This document shows positions 12,836 through 23,909 of a DNA stretch of 64,000 nt, in pieces. Position numbers and translations under genes: made by a program. Source of the stretch: Cynocephalus volans (lineage: Eukaryota > Chordata > Mammalia > Dermoptera > Cynocephalidae); contig NC_084463.1 of assembly GCF_027409185.1 (NCBI RefSeq), forward strand, positions 111,090,133-111,154,132. The letters are read 5' to 3'. Under the pieces are notes generated by a model. That model made no database searches. It was not told where the DNA came from and saw nothing but the letters and a program-made list of their open reading frames with translations. Position 1 is the stretch's first letter, and the number at the start of each line of letters is the position of its first letter.

Positions 12836-14163
12836 GAATAATCCCGCAGCTGTCCAACACTGTTTTTCATTTCCTTTCTATCTGACTCCTCATGATGACC
12901 CCAAGAGGTGGGCAGACCAAGGATTCGTTTACAGATAAGGCACATGAAGCCTGGAAGGGCGAAGTAATCGGCCTAAGCTCCCAGCACTAATTATGGGGAA
13001 GCTGGGATTCGGGCTCCGGTCTGTGACTCTCCGTGTTCCACAGCTGATCTGAGCTGACATGAAGGAGTCACTGCTTATCAGTCGCATTGTTGTATCATCC
13101 ACAGTTGACAGGGGGCCAAGACGAGGGCAAAATTCTCACTCCTCTTTCAATGACTGTGACCAAGAGGTCTTGGTCTTGCTTCCCTTAGGGATGTACAGGA
13201 GGACAACCCTGTACCCTACCTGCCCAGGGGTGTTCTCCTGGTGGCCCACCAGAGGGCGCTGTGGTGACAGCATTGCTGTTGGTGGCCTTGTTCTAGCCCA
13301 GCCTCCTGAGCTCACTCCGGGTGGGGGGAGCGCTCCTGGTCTGGGCAGCTCGTGTGGCCTCAGTATCCTGTTCCTGCTACTGTCTGCTCTGTGCTCAGGA
13401 GTCTCCAAGGAGGGCTGTCCTAGGGAAGTTGTCTCTAAAGCTAGTGGGACACACAAGTGAGGAAGAGATTTATAGCCCCTGTCCCCCTCCTGGCCCCACT
13501 GGACAGCTGACAGAGCAGCTGGCCCACACTGTGCCCTCACTCAGATGTGTCGGATGGAACCTGTTCTGGTGGTGCAGACGGAGGGGACACGGAAGCTCTG
13601 TGGAGCCAAGAGGAAGGTGAAGCTAGGTTACCAGGTGGAAGAGACCCGCCTCGGCCTGGACAGCTGCCCCACACAGCTGCCCCGCACGGCTGCCAGGAAA
13701 ACCAGTCTTCCCTGACGTCTCAGCTCCTCAGCAGGCTTCCTGCTCTCAGCTCACGGGGTGCCTGTCGCATCTCAGTGTGGCCCCATCACCTTGCTCCCCT
13801 CGCCGTGTGGGCTGTGCCGAGGTCTGTCTTCCTACTGGACAGCAGGTTCCAGGAGGGGAGAGGCTGAGTCTCACTCTGTGCTGTATCCCCAGCCCCCAGC
13901 GCCTGCAGAGGAGGCCGCGCTTCTGAAGGCACATGTGGATAGGTGACTTTAGGGTGGGGGACTGGTGCTTTCTAACCGGGCTGGAGGCACTGGGAAGTGG
14001 TGAGGGCGAGGTGGTCACAAGTGAAGAGAAAAGCTCCATCACTTCAACAGGCAGGTATCGGTAACTACCCTGTTTTTAGTTTCTGTCTAGTGGGTGGGGG
14101 CAGATAGGTATAAAAAGTATTATAATTTAGCATATCAACTATAATAACTCATTCAGAGTTACC
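12836..14163. other. GC-rich intergenic segment
   Basis: A MIR-like stretch lies at about 12870-13050. Overlapping 100-134 codon frames on both strands between 13059 and 14042 show no domain, and are expected in GC-rich DNA with few stops. The CTCF-type site inside is listed separately. Confidence 0.5.
13246..13261 (+). promoter_or_regulatory. Candidate CTCF binding site
   Basis: CCACCAGAGGGCGCTG matches the CTCF core CCACCAGGGGGCGC with one mismatch and is preceded by TGGC. It lies in unique-looking sequence between the convergent CTR9 and EIF4G2 genes. Binding itself cannot be seen from sequence. Confidence 0.6.
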
Positions 14164-14290
14164 ACGAAGTCGATGAAGTTTCAAGGCCACCCTCTCACAC
14201 AGGACTCTTTCTGGACCCTGATCCTAATTTTGTATTCTTTTCCTTTAAGAGCTCTCCTCCCCCAAATGTTTAAAATTTGGGTTCCAGAAT
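14164..14290 (+). repeat. Unclassified repeat, copy 2 (related to 10259-10434)
   Basis: It shares in order CAAGGCC, CCTAATTTTGTA, TTCTTTTCCTTTAAG and CTCCCCCAAATGTTTAAAAT with the first copy, in the same orientation, 3.8 kb away. Confidence 0.45.
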
Positions 14291-16086
14291 TCATTGTTGC
14301 ATTCAATATCTGTTACTGCTCTGCAACAACATCATAGAATGTAAAAAAATAATATTAATAAAAAAAAAAGAAAAAGAGGGACACACTCCCTGCCCTCTCT
14401 GTGCTGTCCTCAGAACAGCAGGAAGACGGGCAGTGAGCAGGTGGCCACGCTGCAACATAGTACGGGTGGGGATAATGGAGCATGTGCGGCACAGAGGGGC
14501 CTCAGAAAGGACAATTACCTTTCTTTTGGGCTGTCCACCTAAATCCCTTCCAAAGTTCAATTTTTTTTCCTACGGTGTAGGCTGCAGTGGGAGTCCAGGC
14601 CTGCTTGACACAACAGGGGCCCACAAGGCCAGATCTTGGCTCTGCTACAGGAAGCCATGGCAGCAGGGGGTGGACACATGGGCCTCTGAACCTGCATCCC
14701 TGGGGAATTCATTCAGATACTGGCAGGGGAAGCTCCAGGTCTAATGGGCTGGTCACAGCACTGCCCTAGCCGGGCTAGTGCTATGGCTCAGGCTACCCAG
14801 CTTCCCTTAGTCCCTGTTCGTTTCTAAGCCTTGTTCTCTGCCCTGTGGGTCCCTTAGTGGAGTTCTAATAATCTTCCTTTATACTTAATTTACCCAGGTT
14901 AAGTTTCTCTTCTTTGCAACCAAGAACCCTGTAGGTACTGGCTCCTAACTCCGCTATGGCAGAGGAAGGCAGGCTTCCCAAGAGTGGGACATTTATGCTA
15001 ACACCTGAAGGATGAACTACTAGATGAAGGGGCATGAAAAGGTGGGAATAGTGAGGGGAGTGATGTTCCAGGCAGAGGGAACAGCGTATGCAAAGGCCCA
15101 GAGACAAGGAGGTGAAAAGAAAGTAAAAGAAGGCAAAGAGCAGATGACTTGGGGCCATGCTTGTTAGATTAGGGAGAATAGAACGTTATTCTTAGGAAAA
15201 CTGGGAGCTGTTGAAGGTGGAGGAAGAACCTGAGAAAAAGAAAGACCACCTGGACTGGAAAGTGGAGAACAGACCAGAAAAAGAGCAAGACCAGAGGCAG
15301 GGAGACCATTTGGTAGACTATTGTAGTAATTTAGGCATGAGATGATGGTGCTTGGACTAGGGTGGTGGTAGTGGAGAGAAGTAAATAGCTGTAATGGAGG
15401 TAAAATGGATAAGATATGGAGACTGGTTGAAGGGGAGGAAAGGTCAAGGATAACTCATGACTTTGGCTTGGTTGGGGGTATCATTCACAGAGTTAGGAGA
15501 AGAGGGAATGTGGGTTTGGGAAGTTTAGTGATGGGTGTTGTTTGATGTGCTTGTGGCACATTCAGATAAAATATTCAGGAGCTGGTTGGATGTGTGAGTT
15601 TGACATTCCGAAAAGAAGTTTGGACTCAAGATATAGAAGTCATCGAACATGGCTGGTAACTGGAGCTACAGGGGTGAGTGACAATGTTGAGGGAGGAAAG
15701 AACAGCTACATTCAGGGATCAGGCTTCCAAAGAGGGCCTTAAAAGGAGACTGAGAAGTCGAAGAGGAAAACAATGTAGGAAAGAGGGAGTAGTCAACTAT
15801 TGAGTGCATCTGATCAGTCAAATAAGACCAAGACATACCCATTAGATTTAGTTGGAGATCCTGGAAGCTCAGCAGATGAAAGCAATTCTCATGGGAGGAA
15901 TCTTCAGAAAGCTATTGAGAAGGTAAAATATTTATTGAAAGCTATTTGTGTGTGAGGCTCTTTGCAAGTGACTTTCATACGCTACTTTGTTTAGTTCTCA
16001 TGGCAATCTTTAAAGTCTTAGCCTCATTTTCAAAAGAAATCAAGACTCAGAAATAAAATATCTTGCCTAAGATCACACTGTTAGTG
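14291..16086. other. Intergenic, partly old L2-like text in reverse
   Basis: About 14990-15160 reads like the reverse complement of an L2 3' region (for example GTTCCAGGCAGAGGGAACAG, then GCAAAGGCCCAGAGAC). 15160-15900 is purine-rich and may be a more diverged LINE fragment. About 15945-16086 resembles a MIR in reverse. No gene was recognised. Confidence 0.45.
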
Positions 16087-16167
16087 TGAGGGTACTTCAA
16101 ATAGTTCGTGGAAAAACAGAATTAAAAGTTAATACGAATCTTTCCATGAATTCTTTGAAGTCCCTTG
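16087..16167 (+). mobile_element. Mariner-like palindromic MITE, copy 1
   Basis: The left end TGAGGGTACTTCAAATAG and right end CTTTGAAGTCCCTTG are inverted repeats extending about 27 bp inward to GTGGAAA and TTTCCATGA. The centre is AATTAAAAGTTAATACGAAT. TA follows the right end; the left flank is TG, probably a mutated TA. Two relatives occur at 27205 and 47811. Confidence 0.75.
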
Positions 16168-16416
16168 TAAGTGGTAGGGATTAACCCTAGAGATACCTAC
16201 AACTCAAGTCTTTCCTATACTTCCTTCTTTTATGTCCAGATCCTGTCATGTAGGATAATTTTATTAATTCATGATTTGGTTCAACAAGTATTTGAGTGCT
16301 TACTGTGTGCTGGGTACTGTTCTAGGTGCTAGGGATACAGCAGTGAACAAAACAGTCAAAAACTTCATGCTCTTCACATTCTGGGAAGAGTCAGATATAA
16401 ATATATAGTATGTCAT

Positions 16417-16828
16417 TGTAGTGGATTGAATAATGTCCCCCCCAAACTCCCAGAAGCTTGAGTTGTGTCCCCCAAGTTTTATGTATTAGAAACTTAGCTC
16501 CCACTGTGAATGTTAAGAGGGTGGGAAATCCTATTATGGTGATTGAAAGGTGGAGCCTCGAAGAGCTGATTGGATTGTAGGACCCTGCAGTAGTGAATGG
16601 ACTAAAAATGGTGGTCAGGGGCGTGGTTCTGAGGGCTTTAAAAGGAGAGTCTGCCTTTTGTCTTCTCTACTTCCACCATCTTGCAGTGTGAGACCCCTGG
16701 GTCGCTGTTGCCACCACCAGATGTACTTTGGACTTCCCAGCCTCAGAAACTGTAAGCAATAAATTTTTTCTTTATAAATCACCCAGTCTCAAGTATTTTG
16801 TTATAAGCAACAAAAACGGACTAAGACA
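16417..16828 (+). mobile_element. MaLR (MST-like) solo LTR with 5-bp target-site duplication
   Basis: It starts TGTAGTGGATTGAATAATGT and ends CAACAAAAACGGACTAAGACA. The five bases GTCAT flank it exactly (16412-16416 and 16829-16833). An AATAAA lies near the 3' end, as in MST LTRs. No internal provirus sequence adjoins, so it is a recombined solo LTR. Confidence 0.92.
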
Positions 16829-16869
16829 GTCATGTAATAGTGATAGGCATGGAGATATATAAAGCAGGA

Positions 16870-17225
16870 AGGAGGGAGCAGTATGTGTTTAGTGTATGAG
16901 GACTTTACTAATAAAAATGACAATTGAGCCAAGACCTAATGCAGGGAGAGAGCCAGTCATCCAGTTATCCGGGGAGAAGCAGGAACAGAAAACTTCCAAG
17001 GCGAGGGGTTTGGCATGTCGCAGGAACGGCAAGGCGGCCAGTATGATGGGAGAATGAGCAAGGGCCAGTAGCAGGAAATTAGATCAGAGAAATAGGGTGC
17101 AGGGCAAAGACGGGGAGGAGGGACTAGTTCAGACGCAGGGTCATGTAATCCAAATTTAGTACCTTGACTTAAATATCTGAGCAGGTGGAAAGCCATTTGG
17201 TGGGTTTTGAGGCTAGTGGCAGGAT
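16870..17225 (-). mobile_element. L2 fragment, reverse orientation
   Basis: The plus strand contains AGCAGGTGGAAAGCCATTTG and GTGGGTTTTGAGGC, the reverse complement of the L2 block that reads CTCAAAACCC and AATGGCTTCCC in consensus. GGGTCATGTAATCC matches the L2 region preceding it. Confidence 0.65.
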
Positions 17226-19045
17226 GTCCCCCCCTCCGGCTGCTGTCCTGAGACTAAATGGAGAGCAAGTCGTAAGCAGGGGGACCAGTTATGGCTATTG
17301 TAGTAGCTAGGTGAGAAATGAGGGCCATGGTTGAAGAGGTGAGAAGCTGTCCAATTTTTAACACATATGGACGGCACAGCCTACAGGATTTGATAGATCG
17401 GACGTAGGGTTTGACAGCAACTGTAAAGGTGTTTTTGTTTTGAAAGAGATCAGGCATTTCCCATTGAAGACTGAGTAGTAGTCAGCAAAGACAAAGAAAA
17501 CCAAGTGAGGCGTCCTGGGAACAAGTGGTCTTTAAGACTGACTAACCATCCAATGCTGTCTACAGGATGCTCTAAACCTACTGGGCTGAGCACTGGAATT
17601 ACTGGTGACCCTGAGAAAGCTGTGGTGGAGGGGACTGCAGCATTACTGAGATATGAGAATGGGAAGACAGGAATTGTCAAAGTGAATATAACTGAGTTTT
17701 GCTGTATATGAAGGAAAGCAGAAACTTGGGGTGATAAAGATATGCAGTTTTTAAGAGGTCACTGTATTTAAATGTTGATACTTAAAACATTATAGGTCAT
17801 TTGTGCAAAGCACGTCGAGTACATCCAAATAGTGTTATTCATAGTACAGTAGGTTATAAAATAACTGTTCAGTGTCTTTAGAACAAGATAGTATTACATA
17901 TTCTCCAGGGGTAGGTCTCTGAATCCGCCTTTAAGTATATGGAGGGAGGAGGGGGAGAATGCATGGCTTCTGCAACTGCCAAACCACTGCGTGCAAAGTT
18001 GACTCTAAGCCCTTCTTTCTGCCCACCCCACTAGCTGAACTGGAAGAATTCTGGCTGTAAGCTGAATCAAGTAGGCAGTCACATGCTACTACCTTCGCAG
18101 GGTTAAAAAATCAGTCCCAGAAGGCCAGGAACAGAGCAATTTATAGCTCCTTTATTTGTTCAGCCTTGCAAAGTCAGTCTCCTGAAATTTAAAGTAGGTT
18201 TATGTCTCTGCTTAGCTTTTACTGTTGAGACATCCACCTAAAGCTAAATTTGTTACAATGACTGCTATAACATACCGTTAGGTTCCGACTCAAATAACAA
18301 CACAGTCACTGGTTTTATCCAATCTCCCCCCAGTAATTGGAGTACGAGAGCCTCTCCCAGTACCAAAAGGTTCCATCAGATTCAGCAGTACTACTGTCTG
18401 CCTGGAGGACTGCCCCAACACCAACAGATTGCTCTTAGGTTCTAAGACAGCAATCAGAACTCCCAGTGGCACACTTTCTCAAGAGCCCCTGTCCCAAGTC
18501 AACGTTTACCAAGTCTAGGATTGTCAAAGTGGATCAGTCAGTAAAGGGCTGTGGAGGGGTAGGGGCCGGGGTGAGATATGGGCAAACCCTTAAGTGATTT
18601 CTGAACATACATTTTAACCTCTATAGCATGCTTCAGTTGGATCAAGCCGCCAGACACTTTTATTGGGACTTCTCTCAAGAGGCAACAGTAATCCTCTTGG
18701 AAATTCAATGGCAGCTACTGGGAAAGCCTACAGGATAGCTATGTCTGTCTAGAGACCACCATGTTTCTAAACTAAGTATGACAATGCAAAGATAAATGTT
18801 AGTTTTTGTTATGCATAGCAATGTTCCTCCAAATTCAAGAGACTTGTGATCTTTGACTATAGAAATTATTTTCTTTAGTTCCAGTAACCTGACCTAAGGA
18901 AGAATAACCTTGAATCTTGTGTCTAATCATGAAAAGGGAACTAGATTAAGAATTTAAAAGTCCTGAGGTCTTCAAACTAGGATGGGTCTCTTACATCTCA
19001 AAACAAAACCTAATACATCTCCAGAAATCTAGATATTTAAGTCAC
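17226..19045. other. Intergenic, downstream of EIF4G2; nothing recognised
   Basis: Frames at 17505-17711 (plus), 17450-17680 (minus) and 18290-18472 (minus) have no recognisable domain. A splice-acceptor-like CTCTATAG at about 18620-18627 precedes an open plus-strand stretch that ends at TAG 18748-18750, but nothing upstream supports an exon. Confidence 0.45.
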
Positions 19046-19049
19046 ACAC

Positions 19050-19815
19050 TACATCAAGTATCACAATGTTTATTGATAGATACAAGTATATAAAATCAGG
19101 GCATGAACATGACTTGATAAATTAAGTAGACTTAATTTCAATACTATAATAAGAGGGACCAATTCAAATTCACCATTTGTTTCACACCCACAAAAACCAC
19201 TTCAAGGGCATTAACGATCTCTCAAAACTGATCAGTTTTGTGCAAGTAAACCATGTTTCTTTTAAAAAGACTTGTGCACTTGCCCAGGCTCAAGGATATT
19301 AAAATCTAGCACATAAAGCCCATTACTAGAGGTAGAAATACAGGCAATATACTATTACGGCAACAACCATCAATTACAGTTAAGAATTTTTCTGTAACAA
19401 CCAAATGGATAATCAAATATTGCAACAACTCAAGTATTACTGAGCAAAGTGCATTTCTACAGTATTCAGTGTTGCTATTCAGTTTTCTAACTTAAAACAG
19501 CCTATGATAACTGGCAGCAAAGAAGGTCCTTGCAATAGACTGCCTCTGGCTTGAGAACTTATGATGTAATTATTGCATGCTGCTAATATACTATCTAAAC
19601 ATTAAAGATACTCCTAAAATATTTGATGGTAGACTATGATTAAGACATTACACTACAAAAAAACCTTACGCAGAAGGAAATCCTAACTGACGTGCTTCTG
19701 CTTTAAATATTGTGAAAACATTACAGCGGAATGAATTTTTCGCAGTGGTTAGGTCAAATGCAGTTACATCATAGCAACAGTATGTTTTGCACAATTTAAG
19801 GCTTTGGCTGGTTCT
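19050..19815 (-). other. EIF4G2: EIF4G2 3' UTR
   Basis: Single uninterrupted 3' UTR of about 765 nt. The plus strand has TTTATT at 19069-19074, that is AATAAA on the coding strand, placing cleavage near 19050. The length agrees with that known for mammalian EIF4G2. The cleavage position is inferred. Confidence 0.8.
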
Positions 19816-22800
19816 TTAGTCAGCTTCTTCCTCTGATTCTTCTTCTTCAGCAGTTTCTAGCCAGGTTAGCCACTGATTCACCTGTAAATTAGATTTGTAA
19901 TTTAACAAAGTAAGTAGCAATTACAGAAAATAGAAAAACTCACAGCAGAAGTTTTGACTCAGGATGAAACCACATCCAGCTAAGGACAAAAGTTTTCGGT
20001 CATACCACACATATCTTTATTAACAGGAATTAGCTTTCAGAACATGCTACAAATGTACTATTAATATATTAAGTTACACAAAGAGTGGTATATTATTTGG
20101 ATTTGGGCTAACAGAAGCTGTTTATGGCCAGTTAGAACAAGTACCCTTCTTTGATAACTCTCCAGTTACATTTCAGGATTTTAGTCTAGGACAACGGTTC
20201 CTCCAAACCTAAATTTGTTACCAGCAGTATTGTGAGTGGAGTGGGTGTTCCTAATTAGTTTACTTCCAGCACTACCCCAGAATTACTGGATCAGATCCCC
20301 CAAGGACAGAGCTAAGGGTGCCAAGAACGAGCCTCACAAAGCTAGTGTGTAAACCTCAGTAGTAAAGGCAAGATACTGTAGACCAGTGTTTCTCAAAGCC
20401 TGGTCCTCTGGAAAACTATTATGGGAATCATCTGAACTGTGTTACCAGACTTAGTAAATCAGAATCTTTGGGATCCAGCTTGGAGCCTACTTTTAAACTG
20501 CTCTCCAAATGATTAGTGCACACCGTGATTTTAGAATCCCCTGATGTATAAGTTATTTCCCTAAGGCTACAAACAATTCCACTCAGAAAGATAGAGAAGC
20601 AATCTCTTCTTTACTCGTTTTAAAATTTTGTAGCTTTACCTCATTTTGCTGCTGTTTAACTGCCTACTTAACTAAGCTTTTAACAGTACAGTATGAAATG
20701 TATGAGTGAAGACACATTACTAGGACAATCCTGCCTATATGTCAGTTTAAAAAGAAGGCTCTTCATTTGAAGTACCAAAACAAATAGAAAAAAAGCAGAC
20801 AAAATTTCTTTAACAGAGCTTTACCTGGAACAAAGCCTTGCCTTTCCCTGGAAACTCTTGGGTTATATCTTCTTTCCAAGCCAAAAAAGCTTCTTCTTCA
20901 ATAATTTCCATGTCATAGAAGTGAACAAAAAAGCGGAGTAACATGCCTAAAAAACAAAAGGTAATCCCATTCCTTAGTGTGCTGTTTAAGAACTGCCCAA
21001 GTCTCATCATTCTTCTGATACCAGCCCTCTCACCTTTTGGGAAATTGCTGTTGTAGCAGTGCACCTGAAGAGCATACAGGGCACTGACTTGCAGATCAAC
21101 GTGATCATGAAGGAATTTCTGCATTACTGGCTTGAAAGAAAGTAGCAGTTGTTTTTCCTGCTCTAACTGTTCTTTGGAAGGAGCAGAGGAAGAATCTGTT
21201 TCATCGCTGGGTGGGTTTACTTCACTAGAAATATACTGTAAGAAGCTGAACACAAAGAGGCCTTGTCAGAACCCAAAATTGAGTTTTCTAGCTCAAGAAA
21301 GAAGCAACATAACTCTACTACATGTAGAAAACCATTTGTCTTACCTAGTCATTAAGATGTTCACAAATCCTTTATCTACGTGAAGTTTGGGAGAGATGTT
21401 ATCTTTAATCCATTTATATATGGTTTGAGGGGATGGATCCAACTTTATTTGCTTCAACAGTTCCTTCTCCAATTTGAGGAGTGGGAATAAGAAACTCAGT
21501 CCCTTTCCTTCCAAAATCTCCAACATGCGATCCTTATTCTGATCAATTTCTAAAGAGAAAAAAGCCATTTGCATCATCAGGTACTTCATTTTACACAGTT
21601 TGCCTGTCTAGGAGGAACAGCTTTACAAATTTCCCAAGTATACCAGGTTCACATAAAAGAATAAAGAACCCAGCAAATGAAAACTCTTAACATATGAATC
21701 AAATAAAAATAATTAAATTATAATAATTGCTTCTTTCTATAAGGTGGTGAGATCTGTGGTCATGTTTGTCATTATCTGAACTGGATAATCATACTGGCTT
21801 ACACAAAATCCACCCCAGATACTAGGAATCTCTAGATTTAGTATTAAAAAAACCAAAAACCAACATTCTCTTACCTGGAAGCATTTTCTGCATATTGACC
21901 TTGCTTTGTTGAAAAAGTTCTGTTAACCACTCTCGATCTTGTAATTTAGCTAATTGCTGAAGACAAAGTAAGAAGAGAGGAAAATGCGTGCCACTTTCCA
22001 ATGGTTGAGCTAGTTCTGAAATGCTCACCAGCTCTGAAATGATGGCACGAGCTGCAAACTGCGCTAAATATGATTTCACCAAAGGGATGTCAATCTCCAG
22101 CTTGGGGCACTGGTCCAATACATTCAGGAAAGCCTTCAAAAATATACAACATAGTTTATTAGTTTTCAAATGTGAGCAAAAAGTTCTTATCACAGAATCA
22201 GGAAAGCAGTGCTCTACCTGCATGAAGTTGTCACTTGTGGCTATCCCTTCCTGTTTGAGTAAACTGATCAAAGAACTTGCTTTTTCTTTATCTTCATCAC
22301 TTCTATCTAGTGACAGGATGATTACTTTGCTTAACATCTCAGGAAGAAAGTGTTTAGGAGCCCTCATTTCTCTTACACCATTGACAGCCTCATTTGCATT
22401 TCCACTATTCAAATATTCGGTCACAACAGTTTCCTGAAAAGAACACAACCCAAGTACCTTTAGTGTTTTCCCTATTCCAAATATACTCCAAGATTTAGAG
22501 ACTACTTATGGGATTACTTGAAACTTACAGTTAGTTTAAGTAGTTCTTCCTTTGATGGTGGTGGCTTTTTGCTTGTCTTGGCAGGCTTTTCCTGGATAAG
22601 TGGTGGATTAGTTTTGAGACCAAGCTGAGGTGTCTAAGAAAACAAGCAACATGACAGATACAAATGTTTAGTAAGTTTTAAAAAAAGAGCATGTGAGGTT
22701 AGAGGAAGACATCTTCAGAGGACACTGAAATAATAGAAAATGTTGTCACACTATGGCTCATACCTGTCCTAGAGGTGGTGTTTGAGTGCGTGGTGGTTGT

Positions 22801-23873
22801 GCACTAGGGGGAATCATAGTAATCTGGGGCTGAAGCTTTGGCACTTGATTTTTATTCATTAGGAACGACTGAGCAGGCCTCAGGCTAATCTGCAATTGAA
22901 AATCAATCAAAACAGATATCCAAGTTAACAACATGCAGTTGGCTAACATATATATAACATTCTAACAACCTAAAGTTAACTCTATATAAACATGTCAGAA
23001 TATAAAGTAGAAACTTAAGTTTTTGGAAAAACTAGAAAGGTTACTCCATATTAACAGGTTGTATTTCTGACAAGAAAATTAAAAGATCTGATCCACACAA
23101 GAATAAGATACTATTATGAATCTCACATTGACAACAGAATTCTAGAATTAGCATGAGAAAAATATCCAAATAAAACTCAGCAAATTTAAATACCACTTAG
23201 AAAATGTCTTTGCTCCTTGTTATTAAATCACCCTACTTACAGGGAAACCACAATTACCTCGACCACCATTTTCCTGGCTCTAACTAATAAAGACTTTAAG
23301 AGACTTGCCCTCATATCTCATAATCTTCGCTCATAGGACGCTGGACATCCAAAGAAAGAAAAATAAGCATAGAAAAGAGAGAAAAAGGTAAAGAACTCCA
23401 GCATAAATCCTCTTAATAACGCGTCTTTTTATAATCATCGGGCAATAGAGTTCTGAATTGACAAACTATGGTATATGGTATATAAGTAACATAGGCAAAT
23501 GTACCTCATCTGCATTAAGCTGTCCTTTCTTAGAAAACCGAGGTGGCATATCCTTCGACTGTCCTTGCAGCTGGGATAAGAGTCCCTGACTCTGGTTATG
23601 GTAGAGCTGGCTTAGCCCCTATTTCAGAAAGGGAGAAAGAAGGTCTAGATAAAAAGGGGGTCCACAAATTATGGTAATCAGGTACCAAAAGGATGAGCCA
23701 AGCCATAAGAAAAGTAAAAGATGAAACAAGGAAGAATAAAAATCTAACCTAACTGTCAAATAAAGTGATTTTACTAATAGTTTAACCAGTCAGTTTGAAA
23801 TAACTCTCACAGAGGTATATTTGGTTTAGGAAAAAAACATACACACCCCTAAATAGTTGCTTTTTCCTTTTTT

Positions 23874-23909
<36 letters not shown>

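Noticed and set aside
13059-14042. Overlapping 100-134 codon frames on both strands
   Set aside because: GC-rich, stop-poor sequence; no domain, and equal openness on opposite strands argues against coding.
18290-18760. Minus frame 18290-18472 and an acceptor-like site before an open plus-strand stretch (about 18628-18750)
   Set aside because: Both contain an SSRQT-like word, which drew attention, but no upstream exon, family or donor supports a gene.
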